From a virus: a DNA stretch of 21,755 nucleotides. Made by a program: the position numbers and the translations under genes. Position 1 is the first letter of the stretch; each line of letters starts with the position of its first letter. This document shows, in pieces, positions 1 to 7,225 of this stretch. Below the pieces are notes generated by a model. It saw nothing but the letters and a program-made list of their open reading frames with translations. It made no database searches and was not told the DNA's origin. Where the stretch lies: the IMG/VR virus record IMGVR_UViG_3300008116_000989, positions 1 through 21,755 of that record. The stretch is one strand, 5' to 3'.

Positions 1-46
1 AAGCAGCTAAGTAAATAAGTAAAGTAAATCGGAGAAATAACCAAAT

Positions 47-184
47 ATGGCAAAATCGTTAAGAGGCGAGAGTAGAAAAGTAACATTTGGAAAAAGAAAA
101 ACAGGGCAACCTGGCGGTAAAAAAAGTTACAATAAACATACTCCAAGACCAAAACAATATAGAGGACAAGGTAGAGGTAATTAA
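47..184 (+). CDS. Small basic protein, 45 aa
   Basis: An ATG-to-TAA frame of 45 codons, beginning MAKSLRGESRK and ending QYRGQGRGN. It is very rich in Lys, Arg, Gly and Gln with no hydrophobic segment, so it is probably a nucleic-acid-binding or disordered virion-type peptide; function is unknown. A GGAG at 31-34 lies about 12 bases upstream of the start. It ends one base before the next start codon, consistent with co-transcription. A similar-sized basic peptide occurs at 11956-12063. It is called from tight packing and the ribosome-site-like sequence rather than from homology. Confidence 0.6.
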   Translation: MAKSLRGESRKVTFGKRKTGQPGGKKSYNKHTPRPKQYRGQGRGN

Positions 185-185
185 G

Positions 186-1214
186 ATGATAAAGCTAAAA
201 GACCTATTAAGGGAAGATGATATCGTAAAGAACAAAAAGACCGGGAACGTCTATATGGTAAAGAAGATGGACCCGGCGAAACACGATAAACCTACTCCTG
301 CGGAAGTTGAAAAAACGAAAGCAGCAAATAATGGTCAAATACCAAAAGGTGAAAAACCAGCCGTACCTCAACAAGCACCCCAACAACAAAAGCAAGCACC
401 TGCAGCACAAAAGATGGGTGCATCGGATTTCAAATCATCAGCAGAAAAGGGTAGTGATACTAAATCAACTACTGGCAAAAGACCAGGAGCAGATGATATG
501 AAATTGAAAAACCTAATGCCAGGAATTGATACTACAAAGAAAACATTAGACCAAATTCCACCTACAGCAAAAATGGAACTATCCACAAAAATAGATGGAC
601 TAGTTGATATGGTTAAACAGGCAAAAGCAAAAGGTGAAAAGCCTGAATATTTTAATCTATGTAAAGTGACTGTTCCTGGAACAAACTTATATTGTGATGG
701 CAATTTAGGTATTGATAGAAATGACATGCCACAATTTAAAGGTAATCCAAGACCTGGCTCACCTGCATCTGAAATGCCAAAAAACAAAGATGGTGAAGTT
801 GATGGTGAGGCATTCTTTAAACAACTTTTACAAAGAGATGGTATTAAAGTTGATGGGCCACATGAAGTACCACCAGACCGTTTGAAAGCAACTCAAATGA
901 ACATGGTTGGTGATAAGGTAGCAGGAATGTATGATGCATTAGAACAAGACCCGACTAATCCGGCATTAACTGCACCGATATATGTTTCCAATGATGGTTA
1001 TGTATTAGATGGGCACCACAGATGGGCAGCAATCGTAGCATACAATGCAAAAAATCCAGATAGACCAATTCCAATGAAGGTAAATGTAATAGATGAACCT
1101 ATTAAACCTTTGGTAAAAAGAGCAAACGATTACGCAGATTATATTGGAATAGAAAAGAAAGCAGCAGTTGCAGGACAAGGTAATCCAGCGCTAGCATCTG
1201 AAAAAAAAAAGTAG
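186..1214 (+). CDS. ParB/DGHHRW-domain phage protein (N-terminal part of a possible -1 frameshift product)
   Basis: 342 aa from the ATG at 186 (MIKLKDLLRED). An in-frame TTG at 87 would extend it, but that extension overlaps the 47-184 gene and is rejected. Order: short N-terminal segment resembling the start of the 13802 gene (MIKLSSLIKEA), a Pro/Gln/Ala/Lys-rich linker at about residues 55-105, then a domain at about 190-320 with the motif DGYVLDGHHRW near residues 270-280. DGHHRW is the hallmark of ParB-N-like folds found in phage and plasmid proteins. The 3' end reads into ten A residues and stops at TAG 1212-1214. The -1 frame from 1211 stays open to 1936, which would give a 583-aa protein. 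The exact biochemical role is not known; DNA binding or nucleotide-dependent activity is possible. Confidence 0.75.
   Translation: MIKLKDLLREDDIVKNKKTGNVYMVKKMDPAKHDKPTPAEVEKTKAANNGQIPKGEKPAVPQQAPQQQKQAPAAQKMGASDFKSSAEKGSDTKSTTGKRPGADDMKLKNLMPGIDTTKKTLDQIPPTAKMELSTKIDGLVDMVKQAKAKGEKPEYFNLCKVTVPGTNLYCDGNLGIDRNDMPQFKGNPRPGSPASEMPKNKDGEVDGEAFFKQLLQRDGIKVDGPHEVPPDRLKATQMNMVGDKVAGMYDALEQDPTNPALTAPIYVSNDGYVLDGHHRWAAIVAYNAKNPDRPIPMKVNVIDEPIKPLVKRANDYADYIGIEKKAAVAGQGNPALASEKKK
1200..1214 (+). other. Candidate slippery site (A10, A AAA AAG) followed by TAG
   Basis: The zero-frame codons are GAA AAA AAA AAG TAG, so the heptamer A AAA AAG sits in the X-XXY-YYZ phase used by dnaX-type -1 ribosomal frameshifting. 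A -1 shift reads GTA GAT ACT and stays open to 1936. A perfect 7-bp hairpin, TTTCTTC/GAAGAAA with a 7-base loop (1236-1256), follows, but starts about 24 bases after the site, which is farther than usual for a stimulator. An A11 template, a one-base sequencing deletion or transcriptional slippage would produce the same fusion. Confidence 0.5.
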
Positions 1215-1255
1215 ATACTAAACCATCTAAAAGAGTTTCTTCCAAAGGTGAAGAA

Positions 1256-1936
1256 ATGGGAACAATCCAAACTAAAAAAGGTTCGACTATTTTTGGTGTA
1301 GAACATGATAACATCGAAGGTGCTAAACAGGTAGTAGATGATGTTAAAAACATGTATCCAAAAGATACTAAAATTGTATTTTTAGGAGAGGGTGGTGATG
1401 AAAATGATACATATGTAAAAGGTTCGGAGCAAGAATATATCCACAACGAACTTAAAAAGCATTATCCAAATTTTACAAATGATAGTTGGGATGGTGAAGA
1501 ATTGGATGTTCACAATGACCAATCGGAATTATACAAATATCAGGAAAAGAAAACCGGATTACCACATGAAATAGTAATGGCAGGTAATTGGGCAAATATG
1601 GTAGGACAAGGTGAGGGATTAGATACAATGAATCCCGCCGATTATCTAACCGATAAAGGTAGACAATTTTTACAAGATGCAGCTAAAGAAGCTGGATTTC
1701 CACCAATTAAAAGTTTTGATAAACCAACTAAAAGGGATATACATACTTTGTATAGATTAGCATACCCACAAGATAATGGTGATAAAAAAACAAAAGTAGG
1801 GGAATTATCAGATACATTCAACGATGCTAGAGATGAAAGTTTACTTCGCAAAATGAAAAAATACGAAGATAGGGGGTACAAAGTTGTTTCCGCAGCAGGA
1901 TATAGTCATGTAGATATGATAAAAAACAGAATATAA
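1256..1936 (+). CDS. Unknown protein; probable C-terminal half of the 186 gene product
   Basis: 226 aa from the ATG at 1256, preceded by GGTGAAGAA, so independent initiation is possible; however the same frame is open back to 1211 and joins the upstream gene by one -1 step. The sequence has a beta-strand-like segment TKIVFLGEGG near residue 40 and a C-terminal segment RGYKVVSAAGYSHVDMI. The spacing of an early strand/Gly-Glu motif and a late hydrophobic strand followed by Gly and His weakly recalls the TraB/ChaN/EreA-like superfamily, but this is only an impression. No signal peptide or membrane segment. The gene ends two bases before the first SGNH-like gene. Function unknown. Confidence 0.65.
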   Translation: MGTIQTKKGSTIFGVEHDNIEGAKQVVDDVKNMYPKDTKIVFLGEGGDENDTYVKGSEQEYIHNELKKHYPNFTNDSWDGEELDVHNDQSELYKYQEKKTGLPHEIVMAGNWANMVGQGEGLDTMNPADYLTDKGRQFLQDAAKEAGFPPIKSFDKPTKRDIHTLYRLAYPQDNGDKKTKVGELSDTFNDARDESLLRKMKKYEDRGYKVVSAAGYSHVDMIKNRI

Positions 1937-1938
1937 TT

Positions 1939-2676
1939 ATGAATAGGTTATGGATTTTCGGTGATAGTTTTTCTCACGGACATGGGTTTAACGATGAAGA
2001 CCCCTTTTATGAAAATACACTATTGGAAAATGTGGATAAACGATATTGGGGAGAAATAGTATCGGATGAATTGGGATTGGAATTGATAAACTGCGCAAGA
2101 GTTGGAGCATCAAATGATTACATATTGGATGCTATTTTAGATAATGCAAAAAATATAAAAGAAGGAGACTATGTGGTCATTCAGGCCGCATATTATAGTA
2201 GGTTTGATATACCACACATTACATCATTTAATTTTTTACATACCATCGTCCGATACGGCGATAGTAGAGATATAAAAGTTAATATGATTGGTGATGACCA
2301 AATAACACCAGAAAAGCATGAAACACTAGTAGATTTTGCAATTTACTTTGCAGGATTGCCCGCATATGAGCATAGGCAATTAAATAGATTTGAAAAATTA
2401 ATTCAATTGTTACCTACAAAAAATATAGTATTTTGGTGTTTGAAAAAACCAAATTCACCGAATATAAATGAAATAGAAATTTTGAATAAAGAATATTTTA
2501 TTAAATTCGATAATCAATACATAGGAGCAGAAGATTCATATAACACATATAAAGCAAGAATGTGTGATGAAGACCCTTCTACAACCGATGGGCATATTGG
2601 TGTATTAGGACAACAAGTTATGGCACATGAGGTTTTAAAAAAATTTGGAAAACACTATGCAGACAGAAGAAAATAA
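1939..2676 (+). CDS. SGNH/GDSL-type hydrolase-like protein (copy 1)
   Basis: 245 aa. Block I is FGDSFSHG with candidate nucleophile Ser10; the Asn block is GASND with Asn59; the C-terminal catalytic pair is in TTDGHIG (Asp217/His219) followed by a helix, as expected where block V closes the fold. SGNH enzymes are esterases, acetylesterases or lipases; the substrate cannot be read here. There is no signal peptide, so it acts in the cytoplasm or in the virion. It is the first of five such genes between 1939 and 6352, and it has the most complete set of catalytic-type residues. It overlaps the next gene by 20 bases. Confidence 0.75.
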   Translation: MNRLWIFGDSFSHGHGFNDEDPFYENTLLENVDKRYWGEIVSDELGLELINCARVGASNDYILDAILDNAKNIKEGDYVVIQAAYYSRFDIPHITSFNFLHTIVRYGDSRDIKVNMIGDDQITPEKHETLVDFAIYFAGLPAYEHRQLNRFEKLIQLLPTKNIVFWCLKKPNSPNINEIEILNKEYFIKFDNQYIGAEDSYNTYKARMCDEDPSTTDGHIGVLGQQVMAHEVLKKFGKHYADRRK

Positions 2677-3430
2677 TATATTTGCAGTCGGTTGTTCTTT
2701 TACTTGGGGAGAATCATTGCAATTTTTTTCAGGTTTAGAATCTGTAATTTGGAAAGAGGTAAGACCTTCTTTTCCAGATGCAGAAAAAACATTGGATGAA
2801 GGTCAATTAAATTTTATAAAAGAGAATCGTTGGGTAGCGCAATTAGCAAAAAAATTGGGAGTAGAATATATCACACAATCTAAAAATGGTGGTGCAAATT
2901 TTCAATCTCTTTTAAAGTGTAAATACTTTTATCAACACGAAGAAAATATAAAAAAATATAAAATTTGTATTCTTCAAGTAACACAATTCAGTAGAGACCC
3001 AATTGTTTGTAAAACTCCTGATGGGGAGTATATTTCTGTTCAAGACTTTTCAACAATGATTTCAGATTTTAATATCTTAAATGTTAAAAATGAAGATATT
3101 GTCGCAGATTCTTATACATACTTCTATGATAAATGTTTTGATTTTTTTGAAAAGCTAGAAAGCTTAGGCGTAACCCCATTTATATTTTGTTACCCCATTG
3201 AATCGGTGGATTCTTTACTAAAACATAAAGTAAGTAAATATCATGTAAAATTAAAATATGATAATCAAGAATTTAATTCAACCGATGACTTGGTTAAAAA
3301 ATATCCGTTATTCACAATTGAAAACTATTTTGCAGAAAAAAATCTAAATAAAGGTGATGTTCATTTGACATTAGATGGACATAAAATAATTTCAGATAGT
3401 ATTTATAGTAAAGTAATATCAAACTATTAA
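2657..3430 (+). CDS. SGNH/GDSL-type hydrolase-like protein (copy 2)
   Basis: 257 aa from the ATG at 2657; a TTG at 2645 would add four residues and is less likely. Block I is VGCSFTWGES with candidate nucleophile Ser14, the Asn block is NGGANFQSL, and the C-terminal segment DVHLTLDGHKIISDSI supplies Asp/His. The layout parallels copy 1, although the bodies of the proteins are very different. The middle is rich in Lys, Asp and aromatic residues and has no membrane segment. Likely esterase fold; target unknown. The start lies inside the previous gene, indicating translational coupling. Confidence 0.72.
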   Translation: MQTEENNIFAVGCSFTWGESLQFFSGLESVIWKEVRPSFPDAEKTLDEGQLNFIKENRWVAQLAKKLGVEYITQSKNGGANFQSLLKCKYFYQHEENIKKYKICILQVTQFSRDPIVCKTPDGEYISVQDFSTMISDFNILNVKNEDIVADSYTYFYDKCFDFFEKLESLGVTPFIFCYPIESVDSLLKHKVSKYHVKLKYDNQEFNSTDDLVKKYPLFTIENYFAEKNLNKGDVHLTLDGHKIISDSIYSKVISNY

Positions 3431-3440
3431 AATTATAATC

Positions 3441-4280
3441 ATGCTACTTAAAAGAGGAGATAATAACGAGAATGTAAAATTGATGCAGGAGAAATTAGGA
3501 ATCTCTCCGGCAGTAACTAACTTTGGACCAAAAACCGAAGAAGCAGTAAAAGAATTCCAAAGAAAACATGGATTAACTGCAGATGGTATTGTTGGGCCTA
3601 AAACTTGGGAAATGATTGTTGGTTCTGCAGCACCTGCACCAGCACCACAACCTGTGGCACCAATTGCACCTGTAGGTGGTTTGAAATTAGATAAACTTAA
3701 AGGTCATATTCCTGATGCAGTAATCGCAATGATTCCTGATACGGCAGCTAAATTCCAAATTAACACTCCATTAAGATTAGCACACTTTTTAGCACAATGT
3801 GGACATGAGAGTGGTGGATTCCGATTAACACAAGAGAACTTAAACTATTCAGCAAAAGGTTTGAATGGTATCTTTAAAAAATACTTCCCAACAGAGGCGG
3901 CAGCAGCAGCTTATGCTAGAAATCCACAAAAGATTGCAAACAAAGTATATGGTAATCGTATGGGTAATGGTGATGAAGCAAGTGGTGATGGTTACAAATT
4001 TCGTGGCCGTGGATATATCCAATTGACAGGAAAGGATAACTATACTGCATTTGGTAAATCAATCGGTGAAGATATTTGTGCAAACCCAGATAAGGTAGCA
4101 TCACAATACGCTTTATTATCAGCGGCATGGTTCTTCTCTAAAAACGGATTACATAAGATGGCAGATGGTGGTGCAACTGATGCAGTAGTAACATCTATTA
4201 CTAAAAGAGTAAATGGTGGAACGATTGGATTAGCAGATAGAATAAAACATTTCAAAGAATATTATCATCTATTAAGTTAG
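3441..4280 (+). CDS. Endolysin: peptidoglycan-binding domain plus GH19 lysozyme/chitinase domain
   Basis: 279 aa, modular. Residues 1-60 form a PG_binding_1 domain (NENVKLMQEKLG... FGPKTEEAVKEFQRKHGL..DGIVGPKTW). An Ala/Pro linker covers about 62-80. Residues 82-279 match glycoside hydrolase family 19 as used by phage lysozymes: CGHESGGF with likely catalytic Glu123, then NGDEASGDGYKFRGRGYIQLTG at about 177-196, which carries the second acidic position and substrate-binding strand. The enzyme would cleave the glycan backbone of peptidoglycan. It has no signal peptide, so release needs a holin; candidates lie at 12065 and 12767. It sits between SGNH-like genes, ten bases after copy 2. Confidence 0.92.
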   Translation: MLLKRGDNNENVKLMQEKLGISPAVTNFGPKTEEAVKEFQRKHGLTADGIVGPKTWEMIVGSAAPAPAPQPVAPIAPVGGLKLDKLKGHIPDAVIAMIPDTAAKFQINTPLRLAHFLAQCGHESGGFRLTQENLNYSAKGLNGIFKKYFPTEAAAAAYARNPQKIANKVYGNRMGNGDEASGDGYKFRGRGYIQLTGKDNYTAFGKSIGEDICANPDKVASQYALLSAAWFFSKNGLHKMADGGATDAVVTSITKRVNGGTIGLADRIKHFKEYYHLLS

Positions 4281-4286
4281 TAGTTT

Positions 4287-5033
4287 ATGTTTAATCAAAA
4301 AAAGTTATATGTTGGGGGATGTTCATTTTTAGAAAACCCAAATATTTTACTAAATACAGAATTGAGTGACCACTTTGGGCCTGACCCCATTGTGATAAAC
4401 GCAGCTGCCGGTGGTAGTAATAATGATGCTATATTTAGAAAAGCATATTTTTCACTTTTGAGAAACGATTTTGATTTTGTATTAATCGGATGGACGCAGG
4501 TCTGGAGAATATCAAAAGTTATGGATGTTTTTAAAGAGGATACTGCATATCTAAAAGCATTAACTGATGAATCATATTCATCTATATTAAATACAACGCA
4601 GTATTACACTGCCATTATAGGAAATGATAAAAATTATAATAGATTTTCTCATTTAGAACCGGAAGGAACTGATAATTGTATAATGTATACAATAATCCTG
4701 CATCGTTTAATGAAAGAAAGGGGTATTCCACATTTATTTATATCAATGGGTAATGTTTTTAATTCGACATTGGGTGCAAGACCAGGATGGTTAGAATTTA
4801 TAGATACAAAAAATTATTTTGGTAGTGGTGAATTAAAAGATAAAATGGCAGTTTGTATGACTGATGAATTTCATAATGAACATAAAAATATGTTTGGTGA
4901 AAATTATCACGATTCAACATATACACATCCACTATCACTCATAAGAGATAATGCAAATCATCTAACCGATAGAGGTGGTAGGATGTTGGCAAAACAAATA
5001 TTAGAATACATTAAAGAAAATGGAATCGCATAA
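4287..5033 (+). CDS. SGNH/GDSL-type hydrolase-like protein (copy 3)
   Basis: 248 aa. Block I is VGGCSFLENPN with candidate nucleophile Ser13; the Asn block AAGGSNNDAIF places Asn45 at the expected point after a hydrophobic strand; the C-terminal block is NANHLTDRGGRMLAKQIL with His225. The acidic partner two or three residues before the His is replaced by Asn/Ala, so the triad may be a dyad. A strand FVLIGWTQVWR follows the Asn block, which is typical of this clade. Cytoplasmic or virion protein, no export signal. It overlaps the next gene by 14 bases. Confidence 0.7.
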   Translation: MFNQKKLYVGGCSFLENPNILLNTELSDHFGPDPIVINAAAGGSNNDAIFRKAYFSLLRNDFDFVLIGWTQVWRISKVMDVFKEDTAYLKALTDESYSSILNTTQYYTAIIGNDKNYNRFSHLEPEGTDNCIMYTIILHRLMKERGIPHLFISMGNVFNSTLGARPGWLEFIDTKNYFGSGELKDKMAVCMTDEFHNEHKNMFGENYHDSTYTHPLSLIRDNANHLTDRGGRMLAKQILEYIKENGIA

Positions 5034-5799
5034 ATCAGTTTTATTTTTGGGTTCATCGAATACATTTGGGGTTGGATTACATACATTTAAAACCGAATAT
5101 CTAACAGAATCGGGAGCAAAAAGTTTAAAGTGGCCATACAATCAAACTGGAGAAGATAACGAATTTATAAAATCGGTTAGATGGACAAAATACGTTTCGG
5201 AATACATCCAGAGAAAAGAAATAAATGTAGCTGAAGCCGGTGGTTCGCCTGCTGAATCTTTGTATAGGTTAGAAAATATGAATTTAGAAAATATAGATTA
5301 TATATTTTTTGAGTTTTCTGGAATATACAATTTTTTTGATAGATATTTTCACAATACAGAATATCCAAAAACACCACATGAAATAGAAGCGTTTTTAACA
5401 AATGGAAAAAATGATAGACCGGAATTAAGAAGTAAAATATTAGAATGGTTAGCCAATTATAATCCTGAAGAATTTATAAATGAAGTTATGAATTTGTTAA
5501 AAAAGAAAATAGATGAGTTAGTTAGTAAAAAAATAATTGTTTTGGTTTGGCATGGTGAAATTGATTTTGAAAAATACGATTGGATTAACAGATATATTGT
5601 AAAATTTCCAACAAAAAAAAATTCAAACAATTATGTAGTTCATGATTGGGTTGTAGAAAATGAATTGAGGGTGTGTGATGAGCATCCTATGAAAGATTTT
5701 ATGTATTCAGATATTCATACCGGATTAAAAGGAAATAAATTGGTTGCAGAAATTGTTATAAATCATATTAATGAAAAAGAAAATACTAATAGCTGGTGA
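5020..5799 (+). CDS. SGNH/GDSL-type hydrolase-like protein (copy 4), Asn block changed
   Basis: 259 aa. Block I reads FLGSSNTFGVG with Ser13 at the nucleophile position. The block equivalent to GxSN reads AGGSPAESL, so the conserved Asn is replaced by Pro. The C-terminal segment SDIHTGLKGNKLVAEIV keeps an Asp-x-His pair. The body is rich in Lys/Asn/Phe. Because one oxyanion-hole residue is missing, activity may be altered or lost. The start is inside the preceding gene and its end overlaps copy 5 by 29 bases, so the row is translationally coupled. Confidence 0.66.
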   Translation: MESHKSVLFLGSSNTFGVGLHTFKTEYLTESGAKSLKWPYNQTGEDNEFIKSVRWTKYVSEYIQRKEINVAEAGGSPAESLYRLENMNLENIDYIFFEFSGIYNFFDRYFHNTEYPKTPHEIEAFLTNGKNDRPELRSKILEWLANYNPEEFINEVMNLLKKKIDELVSKKIIVLVWHGEIDFEKYDWINRYIVKFPTKKNSNNYVVHDWVVENELRVCDEHPMKDFMYSDIHTGLKGNKLVAEIVINHINEKENTNSW

Positions 5800-6352
5800 T
5801 AGCTTCGCAGCAGATTGGACAAAAAAATATAAAGATGTTTGTGGTTGGGTTAATATGTTACAATCCGATTTTGATGTAACAAATGTTGCAGAGGCGGGAG
5901 TAAGTGAATATAAAATTTATAAACAATTAGATAATGTCGATGTATCTAAATTCGACCACATAATTGTTTCACACACATCAGCATATAGAATACCAATAGT
6001 AGAACATCCAATTCATAAAGGTGATTTGTTACATAACAATTGCGACATAATTTATTCAGATGTAAAGGAACATACCCATAATCCGATTATGAAAACGGCA
6101 ACGGATTTTTATGGAAGTATATTTCACCCAGAGTATTTTTGTTTTGTAAATGATTTGATATATAAAGAGATTTATAATTTAGTACCAAACGCACTTCATA
6201 TTACTTTCTTTAATAGTTTTTATCCAAAAAATGTTTTGAAATTTGAAGAAATTTTCTTATCTTCAAAGGGAAACGCAAATCATTTAAATAAAAAAGGAAA
6301 TGAATTTGTGTATAAAACAATTTTAAAAAAATTATCAAATGGAAAAAATTAA
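5771..6352 (+). CDS. Short SGNH/GDSL-type hydrolase-like protein (copy 5)
   Basis: 193 aa, the shortest of the group. Block I is LIAGDSFAADW with Ser11; the position of the Asn block reads EAGVSEYKIY, where Glu replaces Asn; the C-terminal block is GNANHLNKKGNEFVYKTIL with a His but no Asp immediately before it. The similarity to copies 1-4 is limited to these blocks and the alternating strand/helix layout. Likely a degenerate member of the same fold. No export signal. Its 3' end overlaps the next small membrane-protein gene by 14 bases. Confidence 0.64.
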   Translation: MKKKILIAGDSFAADWTKKYKDVCGWVNMLQSDFDVTNVAEAGVSEYKIYKQLDNVDVSKFDHIIVSHTSAYRIPIVEHPIHKGDLLHNNCDIIYSDVKEHTHNPIMKTATDFYGSIFHPEYFCFVNDLIYKEIYNLVPNALHITFFNSFYPKNVLKFEEIFLSSKGNANHLNKKGNEFVYKTILKKLSNGKN

Positions 6353-6515
6353 AATATTAGGAAACATTTTAATTGTTACTTGTGTGATTGGTTTAGCATT
6401 ATCGTATGTTACGCAATTATTAAATTTGCCTGTTAAATTGAATTTTTTAGAGGCAGTTGGTGTATATTGTTTATGGACACCTATACATCACACATTCAGT
6501 AGAAAAGAAAATTAA
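6339..6515 (+). CDS. Small membrane protein, 58 aa
   Basis: An ATG frame of 58 codons. A hydrophobic stretch at about residues 6-29 (ILGNILIVTCVIGLALSYV) should span the membrane, and a second, weaker one lies at about 36-48. The C-terminus is basic (HHTFSRKEN). The start overlaps the end of the preceding SGNH-like gene by 14 bases, the same coupling seen between its neighbours. It could be a lysis accessory or a membrane anchor, but no family is recognised. Confidence 0.6.
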   Translation: MEKIKILGNILIVTCVIGLALSYVTQLLNLPVKLNFLEAVGVYCLWTPIHHTFSRKEN

Positions 6516-6525
6516 AAGTTATAGG

Positions 6526-6571
6526 TAGTTTTGGTTATAATCTTATATTTATGTATGAGAATAACCAACTA
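6526..6571 (+). promoter_or_regulatory. Inverted repeat flanking a promoter-like motif
   Basis: TAGTTTTGGTTAT at 6526-6538 is the reverse complement of ATAACCAACTA at 6561-6571 except for a two-base bulge. Between the arms lies TTATATTTAT. If transcription starts just after the motif, only the right arm would be in the RNA, so the repeat would act as an operator rather than an RNA hairpin. The right arm touches the start codon of the 6571 gene. Confidence 0.4.
6543..6552 (+). promoter_or_regulatory. TTATATTTAT promoter-like motif
   Basis: TTATATTTAT begins 28 bases before the 6571 start. It resembles the Bacteroidota -7 element TAnnTTTG with the final G changed to A. The same ten bases occur at 13057, 15682 and 19722, each at a gene boundary. 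No consistent -33 TTTG is seen at the proper distance, so a phage-specific factor is possible. Confidence 0.45.
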
Positions 6572-7224
6572 TGAAACAAAAAGTAACAGCACTGGCATTA
6601 AGCCTAAAGGAAAGAGCTATATATTTTATATTAGCTCCGTTTTTAACATTTATTGGACTTGCGTTCCTATTCCAAGTCTTCTTTGTAATCCTTCAATTTA
6701 GTGGAAACGAAAATCTTGCAACACAAATTGCAAATGAAATTACATGGAGAATTGATGGTACATTTAAAAATAATCCAGATAACATTTGGTATGAAGCAGA
6801 TGAACACATTTGGGTTGAAAGTGTTACCAACAATGTAAAGATAGGTAAATTAGCAGGAAATAGAAATTTAGAATTTGGTGTAAAGAATGTATTAGAGGAA
6901 TATCTACAAGATAAAGGATATGACCTTACTCCATCTGCTCCAAACAAATTACAAGTACAAATCGTATATTTAGATGTTCTTACTACAAAAAAGAACGTAT
7001 CTGTATTCCACAAAAATGAGGAAGAAGTTGTTATCAGAATGAAGGGTATCCTTTACAAAGATGGCAAAAAAGAAAAAGAAGTTATGGTTGAAGAATCATC
7101 TTCTGAAATTTCAATGTCTACACTTATTGTAGACCAAGGTGGAAAGTTTAATCAAACATCATTAAGTAATGCATTAAAGAAAGCTGCAGATAAACTCATA
7201 ACTAAACTTTTTGAAAATAAATAA
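6571..7224 (+). CDS. Membrane-anchored envelope protein with CsgG/TolB-like C-terminal motif
   Basis: 217 aa. One transmembrane segment at about residues 18-42 (IYFILAPFLTFIGLAFLFQVF) is followed by a roughly 170-residue domain expected outside the cytoplasmic membrane. This domain alternates strands (LQVQIVYLDVL, VVIRMKGILYKDGKKEKEV) and ends in a helix with the motif FNQTSLSNALKKAADKL. The CsgG-like protein at 13083 ends with FNQSTISIATKKALDIA, so the two may share a fold of the CsgG/YajG/LptE type. Function unknown; envelope or transport-related role is inferred. It is the first gene of a unit that starts after an inverted repeat and promoter-like motif. Confidence 0.65.
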   Translation: MKQKVTALALSLKERAIYFILAPFLTFIGLAFLFQVFFVILQFSGNENLATQIANEITWRIDGTFKNNPDNIWYEADEHIWVESVTNNVKIGKLAGNRNLEFGVKNVLEEYLQDKGYDLTPSAPNKLQVQIVYLDVLTTKKNVSVFHKNEEEVVIRMKGILYKDGKKEKEVMVEESSSEISMSTLIVDQGGKFNQTSLSNALKKAADKLITKLFENK

Positions 7225-7225
7225 T

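Noticed and set aside
87-185. TTG extension of the 186 gene
   Set aside because: It overlaps the 47-184 gene, and the ATG at 186 gives the typical MIKLKDLL start.
368-787. Reverse-strand frames in the 186-1936 region and throughout
   Set aside because: These are Phe/Ser/Leu-rich mirror frames of genes on the + strand with no start signals or domain content.
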